DNA of 64,000 nucleotides from Rosellinia necatrix. Lineage: Eukaryota; Ascomycota; Sordariomycetes; Xylariales; Xylariaceae. The notes beneath the pieces were generated by a model. The model did no database searches and was not told the DNA's origin. It worked only from the letters and a program-made list of their open reading frames with translations. The translations under genes were made by a program, and so were the position numbers. Below are positions 12,201 through 22,243 of this stretch, piece after piece; position 1 is the stretch's first letter, and each line of letters starts with the position of its first letter. The stretch spans positions 3,100,001 through 3,164,000 of the forward strand of contig JAGYVD010000003.1 of the NCBI GenBank assembly GCA_021209875.1, given 5' to 3'.

Positions 12201-13067
12201 GTATCCCATCCCTTGGAGCTCTCCCCTGCGGACGACATTGCTGGTTGTGCCGAATCCGCATCTGAGAAGATAGCGAGCTTCGACTTGACAGGCTTAGAGG
12301 ACTGACCGCCAACACCCATATTGGATCTAGGTGCCTGAGGGTCTAGCCGCTGGGCCGCCGCAGCCACAAACGGATCGACCTTGGCCATCAACGCCGGTCT
12401 CACGCTAGGCAAGGCGGGGGAGGATGGGGCCTCGGTTGCCTCTGGCAGCTGCGCCCGTCGCTTCTCGAACTCGCCAAATTTGCGAATAAGACGTTGCACA
12501 GGGCGTGCCTCTCGTTCGATTCCGAGCTTGTATACCTCCTCCGCTTGGGTCCAGCGCGCCGCGCTTTCAAGCCAGGCAGCGTACTCTTCGTAAAATAAGG
12601 CCAGACTCTCGCCAATGCTGTGACGTGAGAGAAAGACATACGTCTCTCTCGGGGAATCGGAGAAAAACTGGATGTAATGCAGCCATAGCTTGAGATATCT
12701 GGGGTCGTTCCTGTATTGTGCCGATCCTATAAAGGCCTTGGTGGCGCGCTCGAGGAGTGTGTGAAGTTGGGATTGGGGGGGTTGCCTGGGCGGATGGATA
12801 GGCGTCGAACGTCCAGCGGACATACCTGTCGAAGACATCGAGAGGATCGTCAGATTCGGATAGGGCAGTGACCTCGGCTTCGTACTCGGCTCTGATGCAG
12901 TCGTTGATATTCTTTGTGTCGGCTGGGGTGGGTGTTGACAGCTTGTGCAGGGGCGATGATGAGAAGACCTCGGCGAGCTTCTTTGCTGATCGACCCCCTG
13001 GCAGAGATTGGATGTTTTCCTTCTGGCCTTCGATCACATCGAAGTCAATTAGGTTGCCGGCAGCCAT
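9288..13067 (-). CDS. BUB1: Spindle-checkpoint kinase of the BUB1/MAD3 (MadBub) type, one frameshift
   Basis: Exons are 13067-12077, 11983-11578 and 11449-9288. The product, about 1185 residues after correction, acts at kinetochores and in mitotic checkpoint signalling. Domains in order: an N-terminal KEN box in VIEGQKENIQSLPGG, the BUB1/MAD3 TPR domain (DPRYLKLWLHYIQFFSD; YEEYAAWLESAARWTQAEEVY), a second KEN box in DRKKENVVEATPW, a GLEBS-like Bub3-binding segment (YVNLEAVYP ... EELWAASRGW), an acidic linker, and a kinase domain (about 830-1185). The kinase shows the glycine loop ELGSGAFAPVYL, Lys in ALKME, catalytic HGDLKVDN and DFGRGID. Inside the TPR domain the frame breaks at a 7-G run (7 C in the coding strand, 12775-12781): YPSAQATP continues as QSQLHTLLERATKAF only if one base is removed. 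An overlapping uORF (ATG at 13074, 9 codons, out of frame) covers the start codon. Confidence 0.92.
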
Positions 13068-13780
13068 GTTGCATATGGGTTTTTGGTGGTCTGCGCCGGG
13101 CGGATGTTGAAAACCTGCGATGTTAGTTGTTGGATGTTGGAAGAAGAAGCAAAAAAGTCGAACCAAGTGGAGCAAGAAGGTCGGCATTAATTGTTGACTG
13201 TTTTGGTCGCATCCCCACCCAGTTGCCCTGACAATACCTTTTGTGGAGACGTACACGGCTACATAGGTACATACCTACCTACCTTAGGTAGCCTCTAGGT
13301 AGGTAGGCAACTTTAGGTAGGTACGTAGTTAAATAGTAGCGCGCATATGTATGATGTAAACTACCTACCTACCTAGTTATATATAACCTACCTAAGTACC
13401 TTGGCAGGATTGTACATATACCATGAGTACTTCCGTGATATTTCTGAGAGTAGATATAAGTCACTACCTAGGTATATCTTGTAGATGCCATCATATAAAA
13501 TTTAGGCCGAAAGAGCTCAACCAAGTACCACATAACGCTTACTTAGGAAGTATAAGACTTGTGTCGTATTGCTTTAAACATCAATTAAACACCAATTATA
13601 CGTATGAAAGTGACACCCAGACTACTGTGAGATAGGTTTCGTCCAGATCTATAATTGTTCAACCTAGCGAGTGGGTGGTAAGATGAAGATTCCGTTAACT
13701 TGACGACTTCTCTATCAACTTATTAACGGCATACTCAATATCGAATGGAGGCGAAACAGAAAGTGAACAATTAAACAACC
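13068..13780. other. Intergenic region with TAGGTA cluster, BUB1 promoter
   Basis: This spans the 3' side of the TENA gene and the promoter side of the BUB1 gene. It holds a dense TAGGTA/TACCTA cluster at 13257-13402 and then AT-rich sequence. No credible gene is seen. Confidence 0.6.
13257..13402. repeat. TAGGTA/TACCTA tract cluster
   Basis: There are about twelve hexamer-related copies in both orientations, including CTACCTACCTACC and TAGGTAGGTAGG blocks, within about 145 bp upstream of the BUB1 gene. Confidence 0.8.
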
Positions 13781-14569
13781 TCATCCTTGGCCATCCTCGG
13801 CCATCCTCGGCCAGAAATTTTCCTCAAGAGCCAAAACCATTTTAACCATAGCCGCGGCCATCTCAAACAAAGCATTCCCATCGCCCGGATGGTTCAGCAG
13901 GCTCTCCGCGTACGCGTCCAGGCAGTCTCGGATTTCTGTGACAAAGTCTTGAAAGGGCTGCGAGGTCCAACTGGGGATGAAATGCTTGCGCGTCGCACCA
14001 CCGTCGAGGTCCTTCTCGAAATCCATGTCCTGAGGGCCCTGTTGCTTCGCGTAGCTCCAGGCGGCCAGGTACGCCTCTTCTGTCGCCCAAAGGACGAGCA
14101 GCCCTCCGATCAGTGTGCTTGGGACGCCCTCGTCCGGTCGGGTACCGTACGAGTCGAATAGGTCGATGTAACCCTGGGTGGTCTTATTGGGGCCAAAAAC
14201 ATGTTGGTCAACCCCCAATGAGGCTAGGTCAATGTCGTAGTTACTCGCGGTCTCCTCGAAGAATGAAATCTCCCGCATGATACCGGCCAGGCATGTCTGT
14301 AGCAAATTGAGGATGCGCCATTGTAGAGCCGCGCTTGTGTCTCCCGCGTCAATTTTAACAGGGAGTTCCACGCGAGAAATCATGCCGCCGACGAATCGGA
14401 CATAGGCTTGAGCATACAGTCTGTCTTGGGAAAGCCATTCGCCGAGAGTCTCACGAGGGAGGCGGCCTTTGCCAGCTAGGAGGAGGAATCGTGTTTGCGT
14501 TGCTCGCCGATACAGGTCGGCTATCTGGGGGTCGGCCAGTAAAGTCCCCGTTAAGGAGAGCGTACTCAT
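13781..14569 (-). CDS. TENA/THI-4 family protein
   Basis: A single exon encodes 262 residues from ATG 14569 (MSTLSLTGTLL). The sequence fits the heme-oxygenase-like helical fold of the TENA/THI-4/PQQC family: an early helix with YRRATQTRFLLLAGKG, then WLSQDRLYAQAYVRFVGGM, a middle SFFEETASNYDIDL segment, and the late LLVLWATEEAYLAAWSYA, whose EE pair matches the conserved Glu of the family's active site. Bacterial TenA hydrolyses amino-pyrimidine thiamine breakdown products. Stand-alone fungal members are often uncharacterised, and I do not see the TenA catalytic Cys, so salvage activity is not certain. The frame stays open upstream to an ATG at 14728, which would add 53 residues rich in Ser and Arg and could act as an organelle-targeting peptide. 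Confidence 0.85.
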   Translation of the reverse strand: MSTLSLTGTLLADPQIADLYRRATQTRFLLLAGKGRLPRETLGEWLSQDRLYAQAYVRFVGGMISRVELPVKIDAGDTSAALQWRILNLLQTCLAGIMREISFFEETASNYDIDLASLGVDQHVFGPNKTTQGYIDLFDSYGTRPDEGVPSTLIGGLLVLWATEEAYLAAWSYAKQQGPQDMDFEKDLDGGATRKHFIPSWTSQPFQDFVTEIRDCLDAYAESLLNHPGDGNALFEMAAAMVKMVLALEENFWPRMAEDGQG

Positions 14570-15203
14570 AGTGTCTCTAGTGGTGATCCTACCAAGTCGG
14601 ACTGACGAAGTATTGGAGGGATATTTGCTCTGCGACAAACTTAACATGAGGGGCCGGTGAGTTGTACTCCCATAGGCTGCTGTAGGGAGAGGGAAAACGG
14701 TAGCACTTGGGCCAATGATCGGGTGCATAGCCTATCACTGGGGCTCGATATTGGGGCAATCCGAGATTGTAAGCCATGCAACTTGACGTAATCGTCCGTG
14801 GCATAAAATATGCTTGAGAGTCCATGTGATAGATACTCCTTTTGTTTGAGAAAAAAAATTCATAATGATACACTCGACCAAGGAGAGTAAAAGCAGATGC
14901 CCAACCAGCGTCGTAGTTTATCATGTACATGGCCGTAGCCGGTATCTCGCATATTTCTAAGAAGAATCTCAATTAAAGACGCCTGAGGACCTTTTGCGAC
15001 ACCATTGCAAGGTGGCTCTTACCCCATGAACTTGGTCCAGGCGCTTTGGTAGTTATAGTAGAATACACTTATTTTCATGCAAATGCCGAGCATCATGCAG
15101 ATGTCGAGCAAAATGCCCGCCTTAGTTCCCGACAACCATCGTCACTAGAGAGTAAATGGCGTGAAATCAACGTGGCTGGAACCCGGAAACAACAAGTTTC
15201 CCT
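14570..15203. other. Intergenic region between TENA and U2AF large subunit
   Basis: This holds the likely promoter of the TENA gene and the 3' UTR of the U2AF gene. Nothing recognisable apart from a T/A-rich stretch near 14850-14865. Confidence 0.5.
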
Positions 15204-17201
15204 TTACCATGCTCCCACCTCGAAATTTTCCTGAGACCATGTTAAAATGCATCCTCGTTGCCGCAGCCATTGCAGGGGACTTACCTCGGGGAAATACGTT
15301 GTGACAACGGTCCTATCGGCAAATTTTCTTCCTGCCAGTGCTTGAAGTGCCTTCTTGGCCGACTCCGTGGTATCAAACTTGACGTAAATTTTGCCAACAC
15401 CCACAGATTGCCGACTACCCCCGATAGGTCTGGGCACTTTCATCGCCACGATCTTGCCATATTTACTACACTCTCCTTCCACATCCTCGCAAATTTCTGC
15501 TCGGTCAGCTAGCTCGGTCCAGAGGGGAATATGAGAAACTCACCTTCATAGTCGTCATTGTCCAATAGCTCTTCTGGTGTTACCATGTTGAGGAGCTGCA
15601 CCACACGACTCAGCTCTGCATCGTTAGAGGCGGTAGTGCCGGCAAGCATAGACATGGCATTCACACCCATCTCTACACCAGACACTTGGGTGATGCCAAT
15701 GCTGGCCTTCTGAACCTTAAGATTCTTCTCGCCAATGACCATGCCATTTAGCCCCTGTCCTGCAATTTCTGTAATAGCGGGATCAACAAATTCACAAAAT
15801 GCAATTCCCTAAAAGTTGTTAGATCCAAATACTAATCTGGGCAAAATTAGGTCGACCTACGCGAGATTCTTCGGTCCCGCTATCTTTTACGAGAACGAAC
15901 GCTTTGAGCTCTCCAAATGCTACTAGAAGCTCAATCACTTGCTCATCCGCAAGATATGGAGGAATATTTGAAATGCTGAGCTTATGGGGAGTGTCGACCA
16001 CCACTTTCGACACCACTCCCAGCTCATAAGGCGTGTCTTCGGGCACCGCCGGGACGATATAGTCCTTTGGTCGTCTTATATGGAGCCCTGTAGAGACGTT
16101 TCCGTTCATTGCATCATCTGCTTCCATTGATATACCGTCCAGGGCCAGGGCGACGGTGGCTTCTGAGGCATGTCTGAACTCGAGTAGAGCAAAGGTGTAG
16201 TCTTTAGAAATCTGGCATAGAACACAGGGGTCGGTGCTCTCGATCACGTTGAGGCCGTTTAGCTGAAGGTTAAAGAAGCCGGCAACCGCCTCCTCGGTGG
16301 AACCTAATGGGAGGTTGGAGACCAAGAGTCTCTTGCTTTGTCGCGAGTTGCCCGGTTTCAATGCAGCGCTATTCACGGCGCCCCCCGGGTGGTTCATAAA
16401 CGCCTGGAGCCTGGTGGGATCCATAGGTTGCTGTCGAGGTGCACCCGGCAGTGGAAACATGCCCGACAGCTTTGCCTGCTCAGCCGTGACGTTGTCATAC
16501 CCAGGTGGTTTGATGTCCCATTGAGTCATACGACGCTTTCGCTCGAGGATAGGGACGACATCCGTAAGATCTGGCGTGGGTTCTCGCTTCTTCGGGGGTG
16601 ACGCGCTTCGGCCACGGCGGTTTTGTGCAAAGAGGTCCTCGTCACGGTCTCTACCACCTCGCTCTCGTCGGTCGCCGCCGCCGCCGCCGTTACCGCCGCC
16701 GCCGCCGCCGCCGCCCCGGCGATCGTCCCCGAATGCGTCACGGTCTCGACGCGGAGGTCGGGCACCATCATCGCGGCGGTGTTCCCTTCGAGGACCTCGG
16801 TCGCCTCGGTCGCCTCGATCGCCTCGGTCGCCTCGATCGCCCCGGTCACCCCGATCACGGTCCCATTCTCGCTCTCTACGGTCACGGCCGGCGCCCCCGT
16901 ATCGATCCTCGCGCTCGCGGTCTCGGTGGCTTCGACTTGAAGCGTACGCATCTTCATCGCGGTGGGGACGTCGGGGAGACCTGCTGCGTCTTCGGTCACG
17001 TCGATCACCGCGGTCGCCGCCGCCTCCGCCTCGGTCCCGCCTGTCGTCACGAGATGCGTAGTCACGAGATGCGCCAAGGCGGCCATCTGCCATTGGGTTG
17101 CTAGTTAGTCGGGGCGTCGCAGCAACAATGCATCCAGTCGGACGCGATGGAGAAGGAGGCCTGATCGACTCACCTCGCGCGGAGTAGCTGTCCGCGTTCA
17201 T
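15204..17201 (-). CDS. Splicing factor U2AF large subunit (U2AF65)
   Basis: Five exons, 17201-17174, 17086-15861, 15808-15544, 15496-15285 and 15230-15204, give 585 residues. The protein binds the polypyrimidine tract and recruits U2 snRNP. The N-terminus is an Arg/Asp/Gly-rich region with RSRSPRR and an uninterrupted GDR repeat, in place of a long RS domain. A U2AF35-binding ligand motif follows (RRMTQWDIKPPGYDNVTAEQ). Then come RRM1 (KRLLVSNLPLGSTEEAV), RRM2 (HKLSISNIPPYLADEQVIEL) and a C-terminal UHM domain (VVQLLNMVTPEELLDNDDYE onward). The terminal FPEENFEVGAW is made by splicing a 27-nt last exon and matches the family's conserved end. The first exon is only 28 nt. Intron branch sites such as ACTAAC are clear. 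Confidence 0.95.
16794..16860 (-). repeat. In-frame 9-bp repeat coding for Gly-Asp-Arg in U2AF65
   Basis: Seven tandem 9-bp units encode a (Gly-Asp-Arg)n run in the Arg-rich N-terminal region. Unit variants differ at third positions (tcg/tca, cct/ccc). The length of this run may vary between strains. Confidence 0.8.
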
Positions 17202-18320
17202 GGCGACAGAGATGCCTCGGGTCAGGACGGGGACGAAATGACGCGACAGGGACTAAATGAGGAAACAGAACTTGCTAGTCGAGATAAAGGTGATATGGTG
17301 GCAGCAGGGAAATGGTTGGCAAGGAAATGCTGTGAAAGAATGTATGTAGAGCTCTTTTCTTCCTGAGCCGCGTTACAGGATCGACCGCGAGGCTGGAGAA
17401 GCTAGAAATTTTGGTTAACTGGATGGAGAACTCTGGTTTCTGCTTCGCTAGGCGCTCCAGGTACCTACCTACCTAGTAAGTTCTTCAAAACCAGGCGCTG
17501 TCTCTGCACTTAGCTGCAGCCTGTCGCTACCTGCCTAGGCACCTGTGCTGGTCTAGGTAGGCTTAATGCTATTTTTTAAGTGGCTAGGGTGACGCCTCAG
17601 GTCCTCAGCAAGTACCAATCAGTGCTGTAGGGTAGTGCCCACTACCTATGTTATGTATGTACACTACATCGGGAAGACACACAGCGGGCGACTAACTTGG
17701 ACAAGCTAGAGGATAATACAATATGCTAGTGCTAATTTATACTAGTGCGGGTCCTGGCCTCATCAAGAGTTAGTTCCACTTCCCCCTTTAGGACTTTTCC
17801 AACTCCGATTTTCGACTTGAGTAAAACCACGGTAACTTTGGATAAAACAAGGGCAGCTAAGCTTATTTCGGACTAGCGACACTATTACCAGCCGCATATT
17901 GGTCAGAATTGCTAACTACCGGAGTTGTTGTGTTTGTCGCGTTTGTCGTTTGTCGCGTTAACGAGTGTATTTTTCAAGCCAACCTATGTAACGTAACGTT
18001 CGATATAGGATCATAGTCGTTCAGAATTGTCTGCTCAAAAAGATGTAGTTATGTCAACAGATTATCCTAGTGTAGGTACACTACATGCGTTTTACAAGCC
18101 ATGGCTTGGCTTGTACACTAAGTTACCGTCGCTTAGCTTTCCAGAGAGTACACTAAGTTTAGCTACCGTAGTTTTACCCAAGTCGTCAATTCCAGGCGGG
18201 CGTCCCTTGCAAGTTATTTCTATCCGCCCAGCTCCTCGCTATAATCCTCCATCTCGTAATTCTCTTCTCGCCTGCGTTGCTTGCTTCTTCTCCCTCTGAA
18301 GTACACCCATATAGGGTAGC
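17202..18320. promoter_or_regulatory. Divergent promoter region U2AF / OGG1
   Basis: About 1.1 kb separates the two divergent start codons. The U2AF-proximal part has TAGGTA/TACCTA tracts (17460-17565). The OGG1-proximal half is occupied by a candidate MITE. No other gene is seen. Confidence 0.5.
17813..18185. mobile_element. Candidate MITE with 25-bp terminal inverted repeats
   Basis: The left arm 17813-17837 (CGACTTGAGTAAAACCACGG...) matches the reverse complement of 18161-18185 (CGACTTGGGTAAAACTACGG...) at 22 of 25 positions by my count. The three differences are all transitions. The roughly 373-bp segment holds no coding sequence and contains further inner inverted pieces, such as ACAAGCC ... 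GGCTTGT at 18094-18114. A target-site duplication is not obvious, so the exact ends are unsure. A non-autonomous DNA transposon remnant is the simplest reading. Confidence 0.4.
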
Positions 18321-19669
18321 ATGTCGCCAATTCGAGCGTCAGAATGGCGCAAGCTACCTCTCCATTTGACTGAACTCTGCATCGACACCACCCTTCGCTG
18401 TGGGCAATCTTTTCGGTGGCAGAAGATCAACGACGAGTGGTAAGCGATCGGGTGTCATCGTATATAATATTCCACTGCTGTGTAGCCCCTGTCTTAACCA
18501 CCCTCGCGCAGGAACTGCGTGCTGCACGGTCGCTTATTGTCGTTGAGGCAAGATGAATCGTTTCTCCATTACAAGGCTACGTGGCCGAGCAGCTGCTCGC
18601 GTTCTCGGAAGGCCACGGGTACGCCCGAAGGGGAAGGCGATGCCGGAATCCAGGAAGGAGATGACACAGAAGCCCTTCTCGAGCACTATTTCAGTCTAAA
18701 GCACGACCTGGCCACCCTCTACCGTCAGTGGTCGGAATCAGATCCCAACTTCAAAAAAAGGGCTCCAAAATTCACCGGCATTCGTATTCTCACTCAGGAT
18801 GCTTGGGAGACTCTCGTCGCTTTTATTTGCAGTAGCAACAATCATATCTCGCGCATCTCACAGATGGTGCGGACATCTACCCCCGGCTGCCTTCATGGCC
18901 GCGCTGATCATGGCGACGCTAACTCCATGGATAGGTCAATAAGCTTTGTGTACACTATGGCCCTCTCATAGGGCATGTAGGAAATGAGCCCTTCCATGAC
19001 TTTCCATCCCCTCAAGCTTTGGCTGGGAAGAAAGTGGAAGCCCATCTGCGGGAGCTTGGGTTTGGCTACCGGGCTAAGTATATTGCTGAAACAGCGATGG
19101 TAATTTCCACACAGAAACCGGAAGGATGGCTAGAAAGCTTGACCAACCCTGAGAATCCTGGATGGGCGTCGCCCACACTCCCAGCCCAGGACATACCCAT
19201 CACTTATAAGCAAGCCCACGAAGAGCTCCTTCTGCTCGCCGGCGTTGGTCCCAAAGTCGCTGACTGTGTATGCTTGATGGGGCTAGGTTGGAATGAGGCC
19301 GTACCGGTCGACACACACGTGTGGCAGATTGCCCAGCGTGATTACCACTTCGGCAAGACTAAGACAAAGACCTTTTCAAAGGCCATGTACCAGTCTATCG
19401 GTGATCACTTCCGCCTGATATGGGGACCACAAGCCGGATGGGCCCAGTCTGTCCTATTTACCGCAAACCTAAAATCCTTCTCCGAACAAGCAGCCGTGAA
19501 TCCCACATCGGCGAACACCACGGTCGAAGTTAAGCAGGAAGAAAGGAGCGACCCATCGCCCCCTGCTCGAAAACGCCGGGCTTCTACTATCGTTCAGGAA
19601 GTCAAAGTCGAAATGGATGAACCCCCGGATATCAAACCAATGACCAAAAGGAGGAGGACGAGGAGATAG
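18321..19669 (+). CDS. OGG1: 8-oxoguanine DNA glycosylase/AP lyase OGG1
   Basis: Exons 18321-18439, 18512-18866 and 18935-19669 encode 402 residues. The enzyme removes 8-oxoguanine opposite C and nicks the abasic site. The N-terminal domain begins MSPIRASEWRKLPLHLTEL and carries TTLRCGQSFRW, the OGG1 substrate-recognition start. FICSSNNHISRISQMVNKLC follows, spliced across intron 2. The helix-hairpin-helix reads LLLAGVGPKVADCVCLMGLG with the catalytic Lys at about residue 265, and VPVDTHVW supplies the catalytic Asp at about 284. QRDYHF and WAQSVLF are also family positions. The C-terminus ends in a basic KRRRTRR cluster suited to nuclear import. The introns are 72 and 68 bp with CTTAAC/GCTAAC branch sites. 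Length is close to yeast and human OGG1. Confidence 0.96.
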
Positions 19670-20130
19670 AGGTACTGTTCACTACACAAACGACGATCCA
19701 GTGCCTCTACTCCGCCATCATAATTCATCTTCCCAGCCGACCCAACCCCGCACCTGATGCCCTCCCGAGTCTTCGTTCTCTCTGGCCGACCCAGTTTCAA
19801 GGTCGTATCATTTGGCCTCTTCGTATGCTTCCTGAAGTGATCCCAAGGGGCGTAACCAAGGCTCAACGTGTATAGCCCTTCTCTAAACGCCCATCTCACC
19901 CGACGCCTCTCCAGGGTATATATTACTCCAGACCCTGACGCTGCGACTCGCAACGGGTCACCCCAGCGTAGCCGCGCTTTATTCTGTGTTATATTATAAC
20001 TCGACACATGGCAGCAGCCTTCTTTCATAGTAGATCATGGAGTAGCTCGTAGAATATATAGAACCTCAAGCATAGGGTGGTAAAAGTGAGATCCCACCCT
20101 CATTTTCCACCCCGTCGTGCTGACCAGTTG

Positions 20131-20483
20131 TCACATCGCCCACATAAGGCCATCAATAGGGGTATCCTCATATGTACAGAGATCCAAAGCAGTCTCCCCC
20201 TCCGCGACATCATACAGATATTTCCAAAGCGTGGACCTAGCCAGGCGGGCTTGTTGCCTTTCATTTCTCGCCCGGGCATACCTACTTAGTGGAAGTTAGT
20301 CTCTAAACCGAAATAAGACAAAACATGTCTCGCTCGAGCAACACGGATAGCTGTTTACATGTGTTCGGCCTCGCTTTATATACAGATCATTAGCCCATCA
20401 TCATTCCCTTACTTATAGCTGAAGTCGCTTAGATTAAGGCGAGCCATCCGACACGCCATCAGCGGTATAGCAACGACATACAT
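20131..20483 (-). CDS. Possible small two-exon gene, 73 residues, unknown function
   Basis: Exons 20483-20413 and 20281-20131 join in frame to 74 codons, ATG to TGA. The proposed intron has a GTAAGG donor, a GACTAAC branch site and a TAG acceptor 13 nt downstream of it, all good for this genome. The join completes a Lys codon (FSY-K-YARAR). The product contains a charged helical stretch (ARNERQQARLARSTLWKYLY) followed by DVAEGETALDLCTYED, which reads more like a natural protein than the surrounding frames. I recognise no family. It may be a chance frame, or part of a longer gene whose other exons I have missed: the same frame is largely open downstream to 19594. Confidence 0.25.
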
Positions 20484-20718
20484 CTTCCCATCCTTACAAC
20501 GCCTGCAACTTATTACCCCTCTACTTCCTTCCCCCTTCCCCTTCCCTTCACGAATATAGTCTGCTGGCCCTGCTATAACATATGGCAATTAATCCACGAT
20601 GCCACCTTTATGAAAAGTATGTTTTATACTATATTTAGCGATTACTATACAGAGATGTCCAAACAATAACTACCAAAGTCACAATGTGGCGTTTCGAGGG
20701 TTAACATTGCGTCTATTT

Positions 20719-20738
20719 TTCTTTTTTTTTTTTTTTTG
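20719..20738. repeat. Poly-T run
   Basis: An almost pure T tract inside non-coding DNA. Confidence 0.8.
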
Positions 20739-22202
20739 GCCTCAATGCTGCGCCCACCAGACCCAAGTTGCTGTCTCAGCGTCGGTATTTAATTAGCACC
20801 GTTTAATGGGATTTTTTTGCTGTTTCGAGATCGGTCTTCGCATTTTGCATTGTTGGTAATGTATAACTATAGCTATCGGCCGGACATCGCACAACTGCCT
20901 TATATCTAGTAGCTTCTTTTGTAGTAGTTAAAGGACCAAGAGAGGGCCATCGGGGATAGATTGTTACGGGTGTATGCTGTAAATTACATTTTCGGTATGT
21001 TTCGGTCGAGGTGTACAAGGTTTAGAATACACTCCTGTGGTTGATCACTTCTCGTTGTAATGCTTCCAGCAACCGACTACGTTTATACATGCTCAGGGAC
21101 AGTCGCCAACTCGTTTAAATCTATGATATCTCGATCATATATAGCAGCTACTAGGTGCTCCCGCGCGATGATATGTTAATACAGAAGCCACCCGTTGGAA
21201 TTTATGCTCGACCTCGATGTAGTAACCAAATTTAAGCAGTTGTCAGAAGGATAAAGCACATGGCGAGGTACCAGCTACCTTATGGTGTAGCTCTAGAGAT
21301 ATGTTTGTGTATATAAGGAACGAAGGCCTCCCACCTAGATGGTAGACCCAGGAATCAATGATATTGAGCCCTACCCCTATACTTGGCTATCTACCTGCAA
21401 CCCAGCTGCTACCTCATAGTGACTAGACCTCACTCCGGGCATTCTTTACACGACAGCAGTACGGTAAGGCAGTAGCCGCTTGCAGTAAACAGGAATCCAA
21501 TAATACCATGTCTAAGTTAATACGATAGTATATATGGCCAGTGAAGAGAATTGGGCATACGATTGTCCCCAGTAACACTACGAGACTATTCATTTCCCAC
21601 GCGGTTCGAATTCACTGGTTTTTCACAGATAAGTAGGAATAAACAGAATAATTCCCGGGGTTGGTGGAATGGCATCATATATTAGTTAATCCAGGTATAG
21701 CACTGCTCGTTAACATACAACGCTCCAGCATAACCTCCAAGGCCGCCTCTGTATGCTAGATGGCCATACCCGTGTGTGTTCAGCCAGCCAGCCATTGTCA
21801 TCAGTGACTCGGCATCGACCATATCGGCCCCTGATCGCTCAACGACCGTATTAAGATGCAGTCTCATGGAGCGGCTTTTACACAGGGAGTTGTGTGTTTT
21901 TACTCTATTGAAATAGTATAGATGTTCGTATAGTCCATCTCTAGCTCATCGAGTTGGTCTAGATCAATGGTCAAACTACAACTATCAGTGTAAGTGTATT
22001 TGGCTGTGTTGCGAGGTTGGAATCCTGCCTTGGCCTGAACTACCGAAGGTGACGTTACTGTCTATAATAGTATACATAACTAAACCATCTCGTAGATACT
22101 TGATTCCATAGACAGAATAATTACTGTAAAGCGATTTTTCATACAATACCATTATGAAATGACAGCCCAGTCATTACTTGAGGGTTCAGGCCCTGGTATC
22201 AA

Positions 22203-22243
22203 CACACGTGTGCAATATGCTCAAACTACAAGGGTGTAGTTTG
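22203..22243. repeat. CACACGTGTG palindrome and adjacent 9-bp-arm hairpin
   Basis: CACACGTGTG (22203-22212) is a perfect palindrome with a CACGTG core. Ten bases on, CAAACTACA and TGTAGTTTG form a hairpin with a four-base loop (22222-22243). No gene is adjacent. Function is unknown. Confidence 0.6.

Noticed and set aside
12821..12826. GTATGT donor-like site inside BUB1 exon 1
   Set aside because: The sequence after it codes for the conserved YVRWTFDAYPSAQ, so it is exon and not intron.
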